Below, piece after piece: positions 1-8,409 of a stretch of 64,000 bases of DNA. A model generated the notes under the pieces. It was given only the letters and a program-made list of their open reading frames with translations, was not told the origin of the DNA and did not search any database. The translations under genes and the position numbers were made by a program. Origin of the DNA: Ochrobactrum sp. BTU1 (GTDB lineage: Bacteria > Pseudomonadota > Alphaproteobacteria > Rhizobiales > Rhizobiaceae); contig CP076355.1 of assembly GCA_018798825.1 (NCBI GenBank), positions 1,461,501 through 1,525,500 of the forward strand. Direction: 5' to 3'. Positions within the stretch are counted from its first letter, which is position 1. Every line of letters starts with the position of its first letter.

Positions 1-139
1 CGAGCTTTCAATGGGCGCAGCTACCAGTATGCAAGGCGAAAAGCTGGAGACAGTTGCGAAGCGGGCAGACCTGTTGATGTATGAAGACAAGCGCAAGCAC
101 TATTCGGCAGAAGCACTCCGGAAGTCACAGCTTTCCTGA
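1..139 (+). CDS. C-terminal fragment of a GGDEF (diguanylate cyclase-like) protein
   Basis: Reading from base 2, an open frame runs from the left edge to a TGA at 137-139. Its sequence includes an AD-LLMYEDKRK segment, which resembles the end of GGDEF domains (A-D-x-A-(M/L)-Y-x-A-K). GGDEF proteins make the second messenger cyclic di-GMP; only about 45 residues are visible, so the active-site GGDEF loop cannot be checked. The stop lies one base before the end of the convergent IMPACT-family gene. Confidence 0.6.
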   Translation, partial: ELSMGAATSMQGEKLETVAKRADLLMYEDKRKHYSAEALRKSQLS

Positions 140-727
140 TCAGTCGTCAAATTTGATGATTGTCTTGCCGCGTGTAAGATCGGTAGCAAGCTGCGCCAGT
201 TCGCCTTGGACTGCGAGCGGCATGGCACCGGTGACTTCCACACCGGTTGCGGTGAAATTTTCATTCGCGATGATCACATGTTCCACAGCTGTGAGGCGGG
301 CTTTCAGCAACGCATGATCGGAAAAGTCACAGGCAAGTGAAAAGCCGATCAACGGGATCACTTCAGTCTTTTCCGCCTGACGCAGACACATTGCGGCGGT
401 GCCGCCATATGCACGCATCAATCCACCACTTCCCAGCAGAATGCCTCCAAACCAGCGCGTGACCACAACCACGATATTATCAAGCTGCTGCCCGTCTATT
501 GCCTGCAGAATTGGCTTGCCTGCTGTGCCGCTCGGTTCGCCGTCGTCGCTGAAGCGATAGTTCTGCCCAATGCGCCATGCCCAGCAATTGTGATTGGCGG
601 ACGGATCGGAATACTGAACCAGGAAATCCTTCGCTGCCTGCTCGTTGGCCACGGGAGCGGCGAAACCCACGAAGCGGCTCTTTTTTATTTCTTGCGTGAT
701 CGTTTCGATACGACTGATGGTGAACAT
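140..727 (-). CDS. IMPACT/YigZ family protein
   Basis: A 195-residue protein of the UPF0029/IMPACT (YigZ) family, conserved proteins with a ribosomal S5-like fold whose eukaryotic relative modulates translational control. The family signature is visible: DDGEPSGTAG at about residues 61-70 and RWFGGILLG at about 91-99, followed by a smaller C-terminal domain. The frame is open for another 90 codons upstream, but the MFTISRIET start at 727 fits the family N-terminus. It is convergent with the GGDEF fragment and divergent from the deaminase operon. The biochemical role in bacteria is unsettled. Confidence 0.85.
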   Translation of the reverse strand: MFTISRIETITQEIKKSRFVGFAAPVANEQAAKDFLVQYSDPSANHNCWAWRIGQNYRFSDDGEPSGTAGKPILQAIDGQQLDNIVVVVTRWFGGILLGSGGLMRAYGGTAAMCLRQAEKTEVIPLIGFSLACDFSDHALLKARLTAVEHVIIANENFTATGVEVTGAMPLAVQGELAQLATDLTRGKTIIKFDD

Positions 728-896
728 GGTTACCCTGAAAGCGATATTTTGGGGACCTAGCATTTTACGTTGCGGATGACGACCCCTAATACCCGCGTGA
801 GCATTGCGCCTATGCAAAGTTGCGTATAAGGCAATGAAAATGAGCCGCACGTCTTGCCTGCCGCCCATCCTGCCCAAAAATATGAAAGGTCCGCCG

Positions 897-2186
897 ATGT
901 TCGATTTGATTGTGAGAAACGCCAATCTCCCCGACGGACGTGAAAAGCAGGACATTCTGATCAAAGATGGCAAGATTGCCGATATCGTGCCATCCAAGGG
1001 TGAACATCAGGCCGCCAAGGAAATCGACGCATCTGAGCGTCTGGTGACACCGCCTTTCGTTGATCCGCATTTCCATATGGATGCGACCCTGTCACTTGGC
1101 CTGCCGCGCCTTAACCGCTCCGGTACGCTCTTGGAAGGCATTGCACTTTGGGGCGAATTAAAGCCGATGCTGACTGTTGAAGCGATGGTCGAGCGCGCTT
1201 TACGTTATTGCGATCTGGCGGTAAGCCAGGGCCTGCTTGCCATCCGCAGCCATGTCGATGTCAGCGATCCGCGCCTGCTCACGGCTGAGGCCATGATCGA
1301 AGTCCGCGAGAAGGTGAAACCTTATCTCCACCTTCAACTCGTAGCATTCCCGCAGGATGGTTACTTTCGTTCGCCGGGCGCTGTTGATCTCGTCAATCGT
1401 TCACTCGATATGGGCCTCGATGTTGTGGGTGGCATCCCGCACTTCGAACGCACCATGTCGGATGGGGCAGCCTCCCTTGAAGAACTCTGCCGCATCGCAG
1501 CAGAACGCGGACTGCCAGTTGATATCCATTGCGATGAAACCGACGATCCAATGTCGCGCCATGTTGAGACACTAGCGGCGCAGACGATGCGTTTCGGACT
1601 TCAGGGCCGTGTATCCGGCTCGCATCTCACTTCCATGCATTCCATGGACAACTACTATGTCTCCAAGCTCATTCCGCTCATCGCAGAAGCTGAGATGAAC
1701 GCAATTCCAAACCCGCTCATCAACATCACTCTGCAGGGCCGTGCCGACACCTATCCGAAACGTCGCGGTATGACCCGGGTGCCCGAATTGATGGCAGCTG
1801 GTGTCAACGTTGCCTTCGGCCATGACTGCGTTATGGACCCTTGGTATTCGATGGGTTCAGGTGACATGCTCGAAGTCGGCCACATGGCTGTTCATGTTGC
1901 ACAGATGACCTCGATCGAAGGCAAGAAGCAGGTCTTCAACGCTCTCACTATCAATTCTGCAAAAGCACTCGGCCTTGAAGGCTACGGCCTCGAAAAAGGC
2001 TGTAATGCGGACTTCGTCGTGCTGCAGGCACGTGACCCGCTGGAAGCTCTGCGTCTTAAAGCCAACCGTCTGACAGTCGTGAAGCGCGGCAAAATCATCG
2101 CTGAAACTCCGCAGCGCGTCAGCGCTCTCAATCTTGAAGGTCGACCGTCGTCCGTTGATGGTGCGGATTATGCACCACAGGGATGA
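897..2186 (+). CDS. Cytosine deaminase-like amidohydrolase
   Basis: A 429-residue metal-dependent amidohydrolase of the cytosine deaminase (CodA) type. Metal ligands are in the expected order: H-F-H at residues 58-60, IHCDE with His211, a SHLTS histidine near 243, and FGHD with Asp310. Members hydrolytically deaminate cytosine or related cyclic amides in the cytoplasm. The start at 897 follows GAAAGG; an ATG at 882 is possible. It is the first gene of an operon with a BMP-type ABC transporter and an amidase, so the imported compound is probably its substrate or a precursor. The exact substrate (cytosine, isoguanine, creatinine or another cyclic compound) cannot be read from sequence alone. 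Confidence 0.85.
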   Translation: MFDLIVRNANLPDGREKQDILIKDGKIADIVPSKGEHQAAKEIDASERLVTPPFVDPHFHMDATLSLGLPRLNRSGTLLEGIALWGELKPMLTVEAMVERALRYCDLAVSQGLLAIRSHVDVSDPRLLTAEAMIEVREKVKPYLHLQLVAFPQDGYFRSPGAVDLVNRSLDMGLDVVGGIPHFERTMSDGAASLEELCRIAAERGLPVDIHCDETDDPMSRHVETLAAQTMRFGLQGRVSGSHLTSMHSMDNYYVSKLIPLIAEAEMNAIPNPLINITLQGRADTYPKRRGMTRVPELMAAGVNVAFGHDCVMDPWYSMGSGDMLEVGHMAVHVAQMTSIEGKKQVFNALTINSAKALGLEGYGLEKGCNADFVVLQARDPLEALRLKANRLTVVKRGKIIAETPQRVSALNLEGRPSSVDGADYAPQG

Positions 2187-2283
2187 TATGTCCACAAAGA
2201 TACCACGAAAAACCAGTGCCTCAATTTCAATCGTCTGATAAAACCGCTTGAATTAACGGCAGATTCGTCTGAAATACGTGACG

Positions 2284-2317
2284 TTGCTCATAAGCCTCGA
2301 GAAAAGAGGCAGAGCAA
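2284..2317 (+). other. Intercistronic stem-loop upstream of the BMP binding-protein gene
   Basis: Between the deaminase and the binding protein, TTGCTC (2284-2289) plus GCCTC (2294-2298) pair with GAGGC (2306-2310) and GAGCAA (2312-2317), giving an 11-bp interrupted stem around GAGAAAA. No T-tract follows, so it is not an obvious terminator. Such elements between operon genes can stabilise the downstream message, which would fit the high binding-protein dosage these transporters need; that role is inference. Confidence 0.35.
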
Positions 2318-2365
2318 TCAGTCGCGCATAATTGCACGTCTACACACCACCCAAGAGGGGTCCCC

Positions 2366-3355
2366 ATGACCATAACGTCCAAACTCACACGCCGCAGCGT
2401 TCTCGCAATGTCTGCGGCATTCGGCGTAACAGCAATTTCAACCCGCGTTTTTGCAGCAGATGAAAAGCTGAAAGTCGCAGGCATTCACGCGTCGCCAGTT
2501 GAAAACGCGTGGAATTCGCGCCTTCATGAAGCACTCAAGCAGGCACATGACGAAGGCGTCATCGAATATGTCTTCTCGGAGGGAGTTTCCGCCAGCGATT
2601 ATCCCCGCGCAATGCGCGAATATGCCGAACAAGGCATCAAATTGATCGTCGGCGAATCCTATGCAGTCGAACGTGAAGCACGCCAGGTTGCAGGAGACTA
2701 TCCGCAGACGACATTCATCATGGGCTCCTCCGGCAAGCCACAGGGCGACAATTTCGGCGTCTTCGGGACCTGGAATTTTGAAGCTGCCTATCTCGCAGGC
2801 ATGCTCGCAGGCGGCATGAGTAAATCCGGCACTTTTGGCTCAGTTGGCGCTGTGCCAATTCCGGAAGTCAACATGCTCATCAATGCTTTCCAGGATGGGG
2901 TGAAAGAAACCCGCCCGGATGCGAAGTTCAATGCTTCGTTCATCGGCACATTCTTTGATCCACCAAAGGCCCGTGAAGCTGGTCTTGCCCAGATCGACGC
3001 CGGTGCAGACATTCTGTTTGGCGAGCGTATCGGAACCGCAGACGCTGCCAAAGAACGCGGTATCAAGGCAATCGGCTCGTTGATCGATTACACGCCACGC
3101 TACCCGGAAACCGTCTTCGCCAATGCTATGTGGTATTTCCGCCCGATCCTCAATGCAGCCATTGCTGACGTTAAGGCCGGAACGCCGACCGGCAAAGATT
3201 ACACGCCATTCAGCTTGATGCAGGAAGGCGGCAACGACATCGTTTACGTCAAGGGCTCAGCACCAGCTGAAGTCGAAGCCAAGATGGAAGCGCGTCGCGC
3301 CGAGATCAAGGCTGGCACTTTCAAGATCGAACCGAACCCCGCTGAACCTAAGTAA
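2366..3355 (+). CDS. BMP family ABC transporter substrate-binding protein
   Basis: A 329-residue periplasmic binding protein of the Bmp/Med/PnrA family, which captures nucleosides or related molecules for an ABC importer. The N-terminus has an LTRRSVL twin-arginine-like motif, a hydrophobic stretch and a cleavage-like region near residues 28-31 (RVFAAD), so export by Tat or Sec is likely. The ATG at 2366 follows AAGAGGGG. The family's usual lipobox cysteine is absent, so it should be soluble. The ATPase and two permeases of the same transporter type are downstream. Unlike the typical order, an amidase gene sits between the binding protein and the ATPase. Confidence 0.88.
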   Translation: MTITSKLTRRSVLAMSAAFGVTAISTRVFAADEKLKVAGIHASPVENAWNSRLHEALKQAHDEGVIEYVFSEGVSASDYPRAMREYAEQGIKLIVGESYAVEREARQVAGDYPQTTFIMGSSGKPQGDNFGVFGTWNFEAAYLAGMLAGGMSKSGTFGSVGAVPIPEVNMLINAFQDGVKETRPDAKFNASFIGTFFDPPKAREAGLAQIDAGADILFGERIGTADAAKERGIKAIGSLIDYTPRYPETVFANAMWYFRPILNAAIADVKAGTPTGKDYTPFSLMQEGGNDIVYVKGSAPAEVEAKMEARRAEIKAGTFKIEPNPAEPK

Positions 3356-3375
3356 CCCATTTCAGGACGGCAGAC

Positions 3376-4776
3376 GTGGCACTCGATACGAAGCAACAGG
3401 ACGCAACGGCGCTCGCCAACGCGATTGCGAAAGGCGTTTTGACCGCAAGAGAGGCTATGGATGCCGCGATTGAAGCCGCACAAAAATGGCGCCCTCTGGG
3501 CGCCATTGCATATCTCGACGAAGAACTAGGCCGCAGCAATGCAGCTGCTTTTGATCACAAAGCTGCATTTTCCGGCGTACCTTCTTTATTCAAGGATCTC
3601 GGAGGACCGTGTGCTGGCCTGCCCATCCGACTTGGCTCACGCGCCTGTGCCGATGCTTCGCGAGACCTTGACTCAGAGCTCGCTGCGCGTTTACGCAAAG
3701 CTGGTCTTAACTTCTTCGGGACGACAACTGTTCCCGAATTCGGCATGGCGCTTGCAAGCGAGCCGATAGACGGCCCTCTCGCTCGTCACCCTTTCGATGA
3801 AAGCCTGTCGCCTGCCGGCTCGTCTGGGGGTGCTGCCGCAGCTGTGGCAGCAGGCATTGTCTCCATAGCGCATGCAACCGATGCCGGCGGATCCATCCGC
3901 GTTCCGGCAGCAACCTGCGGGCTAATCGGCCTCAAGCCAAGCCGTGGCGCTATGCCAGCTGGCCCGCATTTCGGTAACTATCTCGCGGGGATCGCAAGCG
4001 AATTTGCCCTTTGCCGTTCGACCCGCGATGCAAAAACTCTATTCCCACTGATCGCTGGAAAAACCGAAAGCTTCCTTCCCGATGTCGCATTCGCACCAGA
4101 CACGAAACTTACGAGTTTGCGTATTGGGATCGTTTCGGGTGATTTGGCCAAATACCCGGTAACGGAAGAAAGCCAACAAGTGGTTGCTGATGCTGCTCGC
4201 TTTCTTGAAACGCAGGGCCACACAATTTGCACGGTCAATGCAGACGCGCTTTCATCACTTATCGATGCCAGTGCAACGGCGTTTGACCGGATCATTTCAG
4301 CCAATCTCGCATCAGCGATTGATGCATTCTCTATTGATGAAGCAAAGCTCGAAAGTCTAACGCGTGCCGTCGCATCACGAGGGCGCAAAATGAGCGCAGT
4401 CGAACTCTACGCCGCCATGAATGGTGGCGTTGATACCGCCTATCAGCTCTGGCAGATCTTTCACAATTTCGATGTTATGATTACCCCGATGCTCGCGCGT
4501 GGTCCCCAGCCAATTGGTTCATACGCAATGGATCATGACGATGTAGACGGCCATTGGCATAAGATGAATGCCTTTGCCCCTTACGCGGCACTGGCCAATA
4601 TTTCCGGCTTCCCGGCGCTTTCCATGCCTTTTGGTGAGGACGCAAACGGTATGCCGCTGGCAATTCAGTTGATTGGACGGATGGGAGCGGACAATCTCCT
4701 CTTGAACCTTGGCGAGCTGATGGAAGAGGATCATCGCTGGCAGCACAAATTTCCCGTTGCGGGGTTGAACATATGA
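3376..4776 (+). CDS. Amidase signature family protein
   Basis: A 466-residue amidase-signature hydrolase (GatA-like fold). The Ser-cisSer-Lys triad is visible: Lys73 in SLFKDLGG, serines 149/150 in AGSSGG, and nucleophile Ser173 in [10 protein letters not shown]. These enzymes hydrolyse amides in the cytoplasm. The start is GTG at 3376 after CAGGACGG, 20 bp after the binding-protein stop. The stop overlaps the ATPase start (ATGA), implying translational coupling. With the deaminase, this suggests stepwise deamination or deamidation of the imported compound; it is unlikely to be GatA because gatB/gatC are absent here. Confidence 0.85.
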   Translation: MALDTKQQDATALANAIAKGVLTAREAMDAAIEAAQKWRPLGAIAYLDEELGRSNAAAFDHKAAFSGVPSLFKDLGGPCAGLPIRLGSRACADASRDLDSELAARLRKAGLNFFGTTTVPEFGMALASEPIDGPLARHPFDESLSPAGSSGGAAAAVAAGIVSIAHATDAGGSIRVPAATCGLIGLKPSRGAMPAGPHFGNYLAGIASEFALCRSTRDAKTLFPLIAGKTESFLPDVAFAPDTKLTSLRIGIVSGDLAKYPVTEESQQVVADAARFLETQGHTICTVNADALSSLIDASATAFDRIISANLASAIDAFSIDEAKLESLTRAVASRGRKMSAVELYAAMNGGVDTAYQLWQIFHNFDVMITPMLARGPQPIGSYAMDHDDVDGHWHKMNAFAPYAALANISGFPALSMPFGEDANGMPLAIQLIGRMGADNLLLNLGELMEEDHRWQHKFPVAGLNI

Positions 4777-6284
4777 CCACCACAGTTCTTGAACTGCAAA
4801 ACATCACCAAGCGTTTCGGCGCGCTGACCGCCAATGACAATATTTCATTGAAGCTTGAGCGCGGCGAAATCCTCGCTTTCTTGGGCGAAAACGGTGCTGG
4901 CAAAACCACGCTGATGAATATCCTCTTCGGCCACTATGTGCCCGATGAAGGCCGCGTCTTCGTCAAGGGTGGAGAAATCCCGCAGGGCAAGCCCCGTGCC
5001 GCAATCGATGCAGGCGTTGGAATGGTGCATCAACATTTCACTCTCGCGCCCAATCTCACGGTTCTGGAAAACATCATCACCGGCACCGAAAGCCTCTGGA
5101 GGCTGAAGTCAGCGCATAGTGCTGCCCGCAGCAAGATCGCGGAAATCGCCAAGCGCTTTGGCCTGCAGGTCGATCCCGATGCCCGGCTTGGCGATCTGTC
5201 GGTCGGCGAACAGCAACGTGTGGAAATCCTTAAAGCGCTTTACAACGATGCGGATATTCTGATCCTTGATGAGCCGACCGCCGTCCTGACTACCCAGGAG
5301 GCCGAGAACCTGTTTGCGACATTGAAAGAAATGGCGCGTCAGGGGTTGTCTCTCATCTTCATTTCGCACAAGCTGCATGAAGTCATGTCAGCCTCAGACC
5401 GCGTTGTGGTCCTGCGCGGTGGTAAGCTCGTCGCTGAGCGTAATGCCTCCGAAACATCGAAGGAAGAACTGGCTGAACTTATGGTCGGCCGACGTGTCTC
5501 GCGCCCTTCGCGCGCAGCCGCAACTCCCGGCGAGACCTTGCTCGAGGCGAAAAATGTGAGCGTGACAGAGGATGGCGCGACACGCTTGACTGATCTCGAC
5601 TTTCATCTGCGTGCAGGCGAGACGCTGGGCATCATCGGCGTTTCCGGCAATGGTCAGGCAGCGCTGGGTCGTCTTGTTTCGGGGCTCAGCCAGCCTGCCA
5701 ACGGCTCCCTCGTCATGTTTGGTCAATTGGTGACCAAATTTGATCCCCGTCAGTTTGTGGCGGACGGCGTTGGTCGTATTCCGGAAGATCGCAATGCAGA
5801 AGGCGCAATCGGCGACCTGACGCTGTGGGAGAACGCCGTGCTTGAACGCGTGCGCGATCCGCAGTTTTCCAAGGGCATTCTGATCAATCGAAAGACTGCG
5901 CGCGAATTTACGGATCGCATCATCAAGGACTTCGATGTGCGTGGTGGCACACCCGACAGCCGCATTCGCCTGCTCTCTGGCGGCAACATGCAAAAGCTTA
6001 TTCTGGGCCGCAACCTCGAAACGGCTCCGCGTATTCTGATTGCAGCCCAGCCAACACGCGGCCTCGATGAAGGTGCGGTCGCAGCCATTCATGCCCGCAT
6101 TCTGGAAGCACGTGCCCAGGGCGCTGCAGTGCTTCTCATCTCGGAAGACCTCGACGAAATCATCGGCCTTGCTGACCGCGTTCAGGCGATCGTCAAGGGA
6201 AGGCTCTCACCACCCATTGATGCGAGCGAGGCCAATGCACAAAGACTTGGCCTGATGATGGCTGGCGAATGGAGCAAGGCATGA
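4773..6284 (+). CDS. ABC transporter ATP-binding protein (double ATPase, BMP/nucleoside type)
   Basis: A 503-residue protein with two fused ABC ATPase domains, the architecture used with BMP binding proteins and sugar-type permeases. The N-terminal half has Walker A GENGAGKTT (38-46), signature LSVGEQQ (142-148) and Walker B DILILDEP (161-168). The C-terminal half has a degenerate Walker A (GVSGNGQAALG, lacking the GKT lysine), signature LSGGNMQK and ILIAAQPTRGLD. One competent and one degenerate site is common in this family. It starts within the amidase stop codon (ATGA overlap). Confidence 0.9.
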   Translation: MTTTVLELQNITKRFGALTANDNISLKLERGEILAFLGENGAGKTTLMNILFGHYVPDEGRVFVKGGEIPQGKPRAAIDAGVGMVHQHFTLAPNLTVLENIITGTESLWRLKSAHSAARSKIAEIAKRFGLQVDPDARLGDLSVGEQQRVEILKALYNDADILILDEPTAVLTTQEAENLFATLKEMARQGLSLIFISHKLHEVMSASDRVVVLRGGKLVAERNASETSKEELAELMVGRRVSRPSRAAATPGETLLEAKNVSVTEDGATRLTDLDFHLRAGETLGIIGVSGNGQAALGRLVSGLSQPANGSLVMFGQLVTKFDPRQFVADGVGRIPEDRNAEGAIGDLTLWENAVLERVRDPQFSKGILINRKTAREFTDRIIKDFDVRGGTPDSRIRLLSGGNMQKLILGRNLETAPRILIAAQPTRGLDEGAVAAIHARILEARAQGAAVLLISEDLDEIIGLADRVQAIVKGRLSPPIDASEANAQRLGLMMAGEWSKA

Positions 6285-6330
6285 TACCGAAAAGTTTGAA
6301 GTGGTTTTCGGATAAGACCGTGCTCAATCA
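6279..6330. repeat. Degenerate intergenic palindromic element
   Basis: The gap between the ATPase and the first permease holds CCGAAAA (6287-6293) and TTTTCGG (6305-6311) in inverted orientation, flanked by GCATGAT and AAGACCGTGCT. This resembles, from memory, the short palindromic repeats with a TTATCCGAAAA...TTTTCGG core found between genes across Rhizobiales. It lies inside an operon, so it would form a hairpin in the message and lower downstream expression or protect the upstream mRNA. Confidence 0.5.
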
Positions 6331-6348
6331 ATCGAAGGGGCTCAACTG

Positions 6349-7392
6349 ATGCGTATTGAACGACGCGAAACACGGTCCATGGCTCTGGTTGCAACCGCTC
6401 CGATAATCGCTGTTCTTGCTGCCTTTTTGCTCGCCGGTCTGTTGATTGCAGCCGCCGGTGCGCCTGTGCTGGAATCTTTCCGCCAGATCGCTATAGGCGC
6501 ATTTGGCACAAGGCTTTCGATCACTGAAACATTGACGCGCGCAACCCCTCTAATGCTGACCGGTCTTGCCGCCGCTGTCGCTTTCCGTTCCAAACTCTGG
6601 AATATCGGCGCTGAAGGACAGTTTTACATGGGCGCTCTGGCAATTGTTGCCTGCGGCACACAATTGGCGCTCCCTGCCCCGTTGCTTATTCCGCTACTGC
6701 TGATCGTTGGCGCGATTGCTGGCATGGTCTTTCTGCTGATCCCACTTGGCCTTCGTTTGCGGTTTGGCGTCGATGAGGTCGTGACTACTCTGCTGCTCAA
6801 TTTCGTCGCCGTGCTGTTTGTCTCGATGATGATTGAAGGGCCTATGAAAGATCCTCTAGCTTTCGGCTGGCCGCAGTCCGAACCTGTATCCGATGCCGCC
6901 GTGCTACCAAAAATCATGGCGGGCATGAGGCTTCATATCGGTATTCTAATTGCCATCGCCCTTGCTTTCATCATCGCATATGTGCAGAAGCGGACCGTCT
7001 TTGGCCTTGAAACAAAGGCCGCGGGGCTTAACCCTCGTGCCGCACGTTTCGCAGGTGTTCCCCTTGGCAAAACGCTGGTCAAAGTTGCTTGCATTTCCGG
7101 TGGTCTGGCCGGTCTCGCCGGTGCGATACAGGTCATGGGTGTTAAAGGCTATGTTACGACAGACTTGTCGCCGGGCTTTGGCTATTCTGGCATTATCGTT
7201 GCAATGCTCGCCAATCTGAATCCCATCGGCGCTATTTTCTCTGCACTCTTTGCGGCCGCGATGTTTGTCGGTGCCGACGGCATGAGCCGTGCCATTGGCA
7301 TTCCGAGCTTCATCGCTGATGTCACCGTCTCGCTTTCACTGCTCGCCATGCTGGTTGCACTCTTCTTCACCCAATACAGGATCGCCCGATGA
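6349..7392 (+). CDS. ABC transporter permease (BMP/nucleoside type), first subunit
   Basis: A 347-residue inner-membrane permease with about eight to ten hydrophobic segments beginning near residue 15. It carries the family's loop GAEGQFYMGA near residue 90 and the EAA-like segment AAGLNPRAARFAGV in the C-terminal half. It forms the channel of the BMP-type importer with the next gene. Its last codons overlap the second permease (ATGA at 7389). The 64-bp gap to the ATPase gene is filled by a palindromic element. Confidence 0.88.
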   Translation: MRIERRETRSMALVATAPIIAVLAAFLLAGLLIAAAGAPVLESFRQIAIGAFGTRLSITETLTRATPLMLTGLAAAVAFRSKLWNIGAEGQFYMGALAIVACGTQLALPAPLLIPLLLIVGAIAGMVFLLIPLGLRLRFGVDEVVTTLLLNFVAVLFVSMMIEGPMKDPLAFGWPQSEPVSDAAVLPKIMAGMRLHIGILIAIALAFIIAYVQKRTVFGLETKAAGLNPRAARFAGVPLGKTLVKVACISGGLAGLAGAIQVMGVKGYVTTDLSPGFGYSGIIVAMLANLNPIGAIFSALFAAAMFVGADGMSRAIGIPSFIADVTVSLSLLAMLVALFFTQYRIAR

Positions 7393-8333
7393 ACGAGTTG
7401 ATGGATATCCTGCTTTCCGCAGGCCTCTGGGTCTCGGTCCTGCGCATCGCAACACCGCTGATTTTCGGTACGCTTGGCGCGCTTTATTGCGAACGCGCCG
7501 GCGTTCTCAATCTCGGCATTGAAGGCATCATGACCTTTGGTGCGATGATCGGGTGGCTTACAGTCTTTAACGGGGCTGACTTGTGGGTAGGCGTGCTTGC
7601 TGCTGCCGCTTCAGGTGCCGTTTTTGGGCTGCTGCATGCAGCACTGACGGTGCCGCTCGGCCTCTCGCAACATGTAGTGGGATTGGGCATAACGCTATTT
7701 GCATCGAGCCTCAGTTACTTCCTGTTTCGTCTCCTGGTGCCACTTTCTTCGACCCCACCGACGATCACGCCATTTCAGCCAGTCGATCCGTCGTGGCTGG
7801 CGGACATTCCATTTATCGGACAGGTTCTCAGCACCCAGACTGCGCTCACATGGATCGCTATTCCCCTGGCGCTCTTGCTTGGTTACGTACTTTTCCGCAC
7901 ACCACTTGGCCTTGCCATTCGCATGACGGGCGAAAATCCCCATGCTGCCGAGGCGCAAGGCATCAACCCGATCCGCGTTCGTATACTCACGATCATGTTC
8001 GGCAGCGCTTTGATGGCCGTAGGCGGTGCGTTCCTTACACTCTCCGCATTCAACTCTTTCTTCCCAACCATGATGCAAGGGCGCGGCTGGGTGTGTATCG
8101 CACTCGTCGTATTTGCCTCGTGGAAGCCCGCACGCGCGCTTTTAGGCGCTCTGCTCTTCGCGTTGTTTGACGCGTTCCAGCTGCGCTTACAGACGGCGTA
8201 TGGCAAGGTCGTTCCGTATCAGGTTTTCCTGATGATCCCTTACATCATGTCGATTGTTGCGCTGATCGTCATGGCGCGCCGCGCACGCGTTCCCCAAGCA
8301 CTGATGCAGCCCTATCGCCGCGGCGAGCGCTAA
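7389..8333 (+). CDS. ABC transporter permease (BMP/nucleoside type), second subunit
   Basis: A 314-residue polytopic membrane protein, the second permease of the operon. It has the characteristic CERAGVLNLGIEGIM segment near residues 32-46 and the coupling-loop motif MTGENPHAAEAQGIN in the second half. It starts within the stop region of the previous gene and is the last gene of the operon, followed by a strong bidirectional terminator. Confidence 0.88.
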   Translation: MNELMDILLSAGLWVSVLRIATPLIFGTLGALYCERAGVLNLGIEGIMTFGAMIGWLTVFNGADLWVGVLAAAASGAVFGLLHAALTVPLGLSQHVVGLGITLFASSLSYFLFRLLVPLSSTPPTITPFQPVDPSWLADIPFIGQVLSTQTALTWIAIPLALLLGYVLFRTPLGLAIRMTGENPHAAEAQGINPIRVRILTIMFGSALMAVGGAFLTLSAFNSFFPTMMQGRGWVCIALVVFASWKPARALLGALLFALFDAFQLRLQTAYGKVVPYQVFLMIPYIMSIVALIVMARRARVPQALMQPYRRGER

Positions 8334-8360
8334 ATTCACGCAACTAATAAAAGCAAACAA

Positions 8361-8384
8361 AAACGGCGCCTTTAGGCGCCGTTT
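8361..8384. terminator. Bidirectional rho-independent terminator
   Basis: AAACGGCGCC, loop TTTA, GGCGCCGTTT followed by CTTTT; A-rich on the left and T-rich on the right. It sits between the convergent permease gene and typA and can serve both. Confidence 0.9.
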
Positions 8385-8409
8385 CTTTTCATCATATTGT
8401 CAGAAGCAA

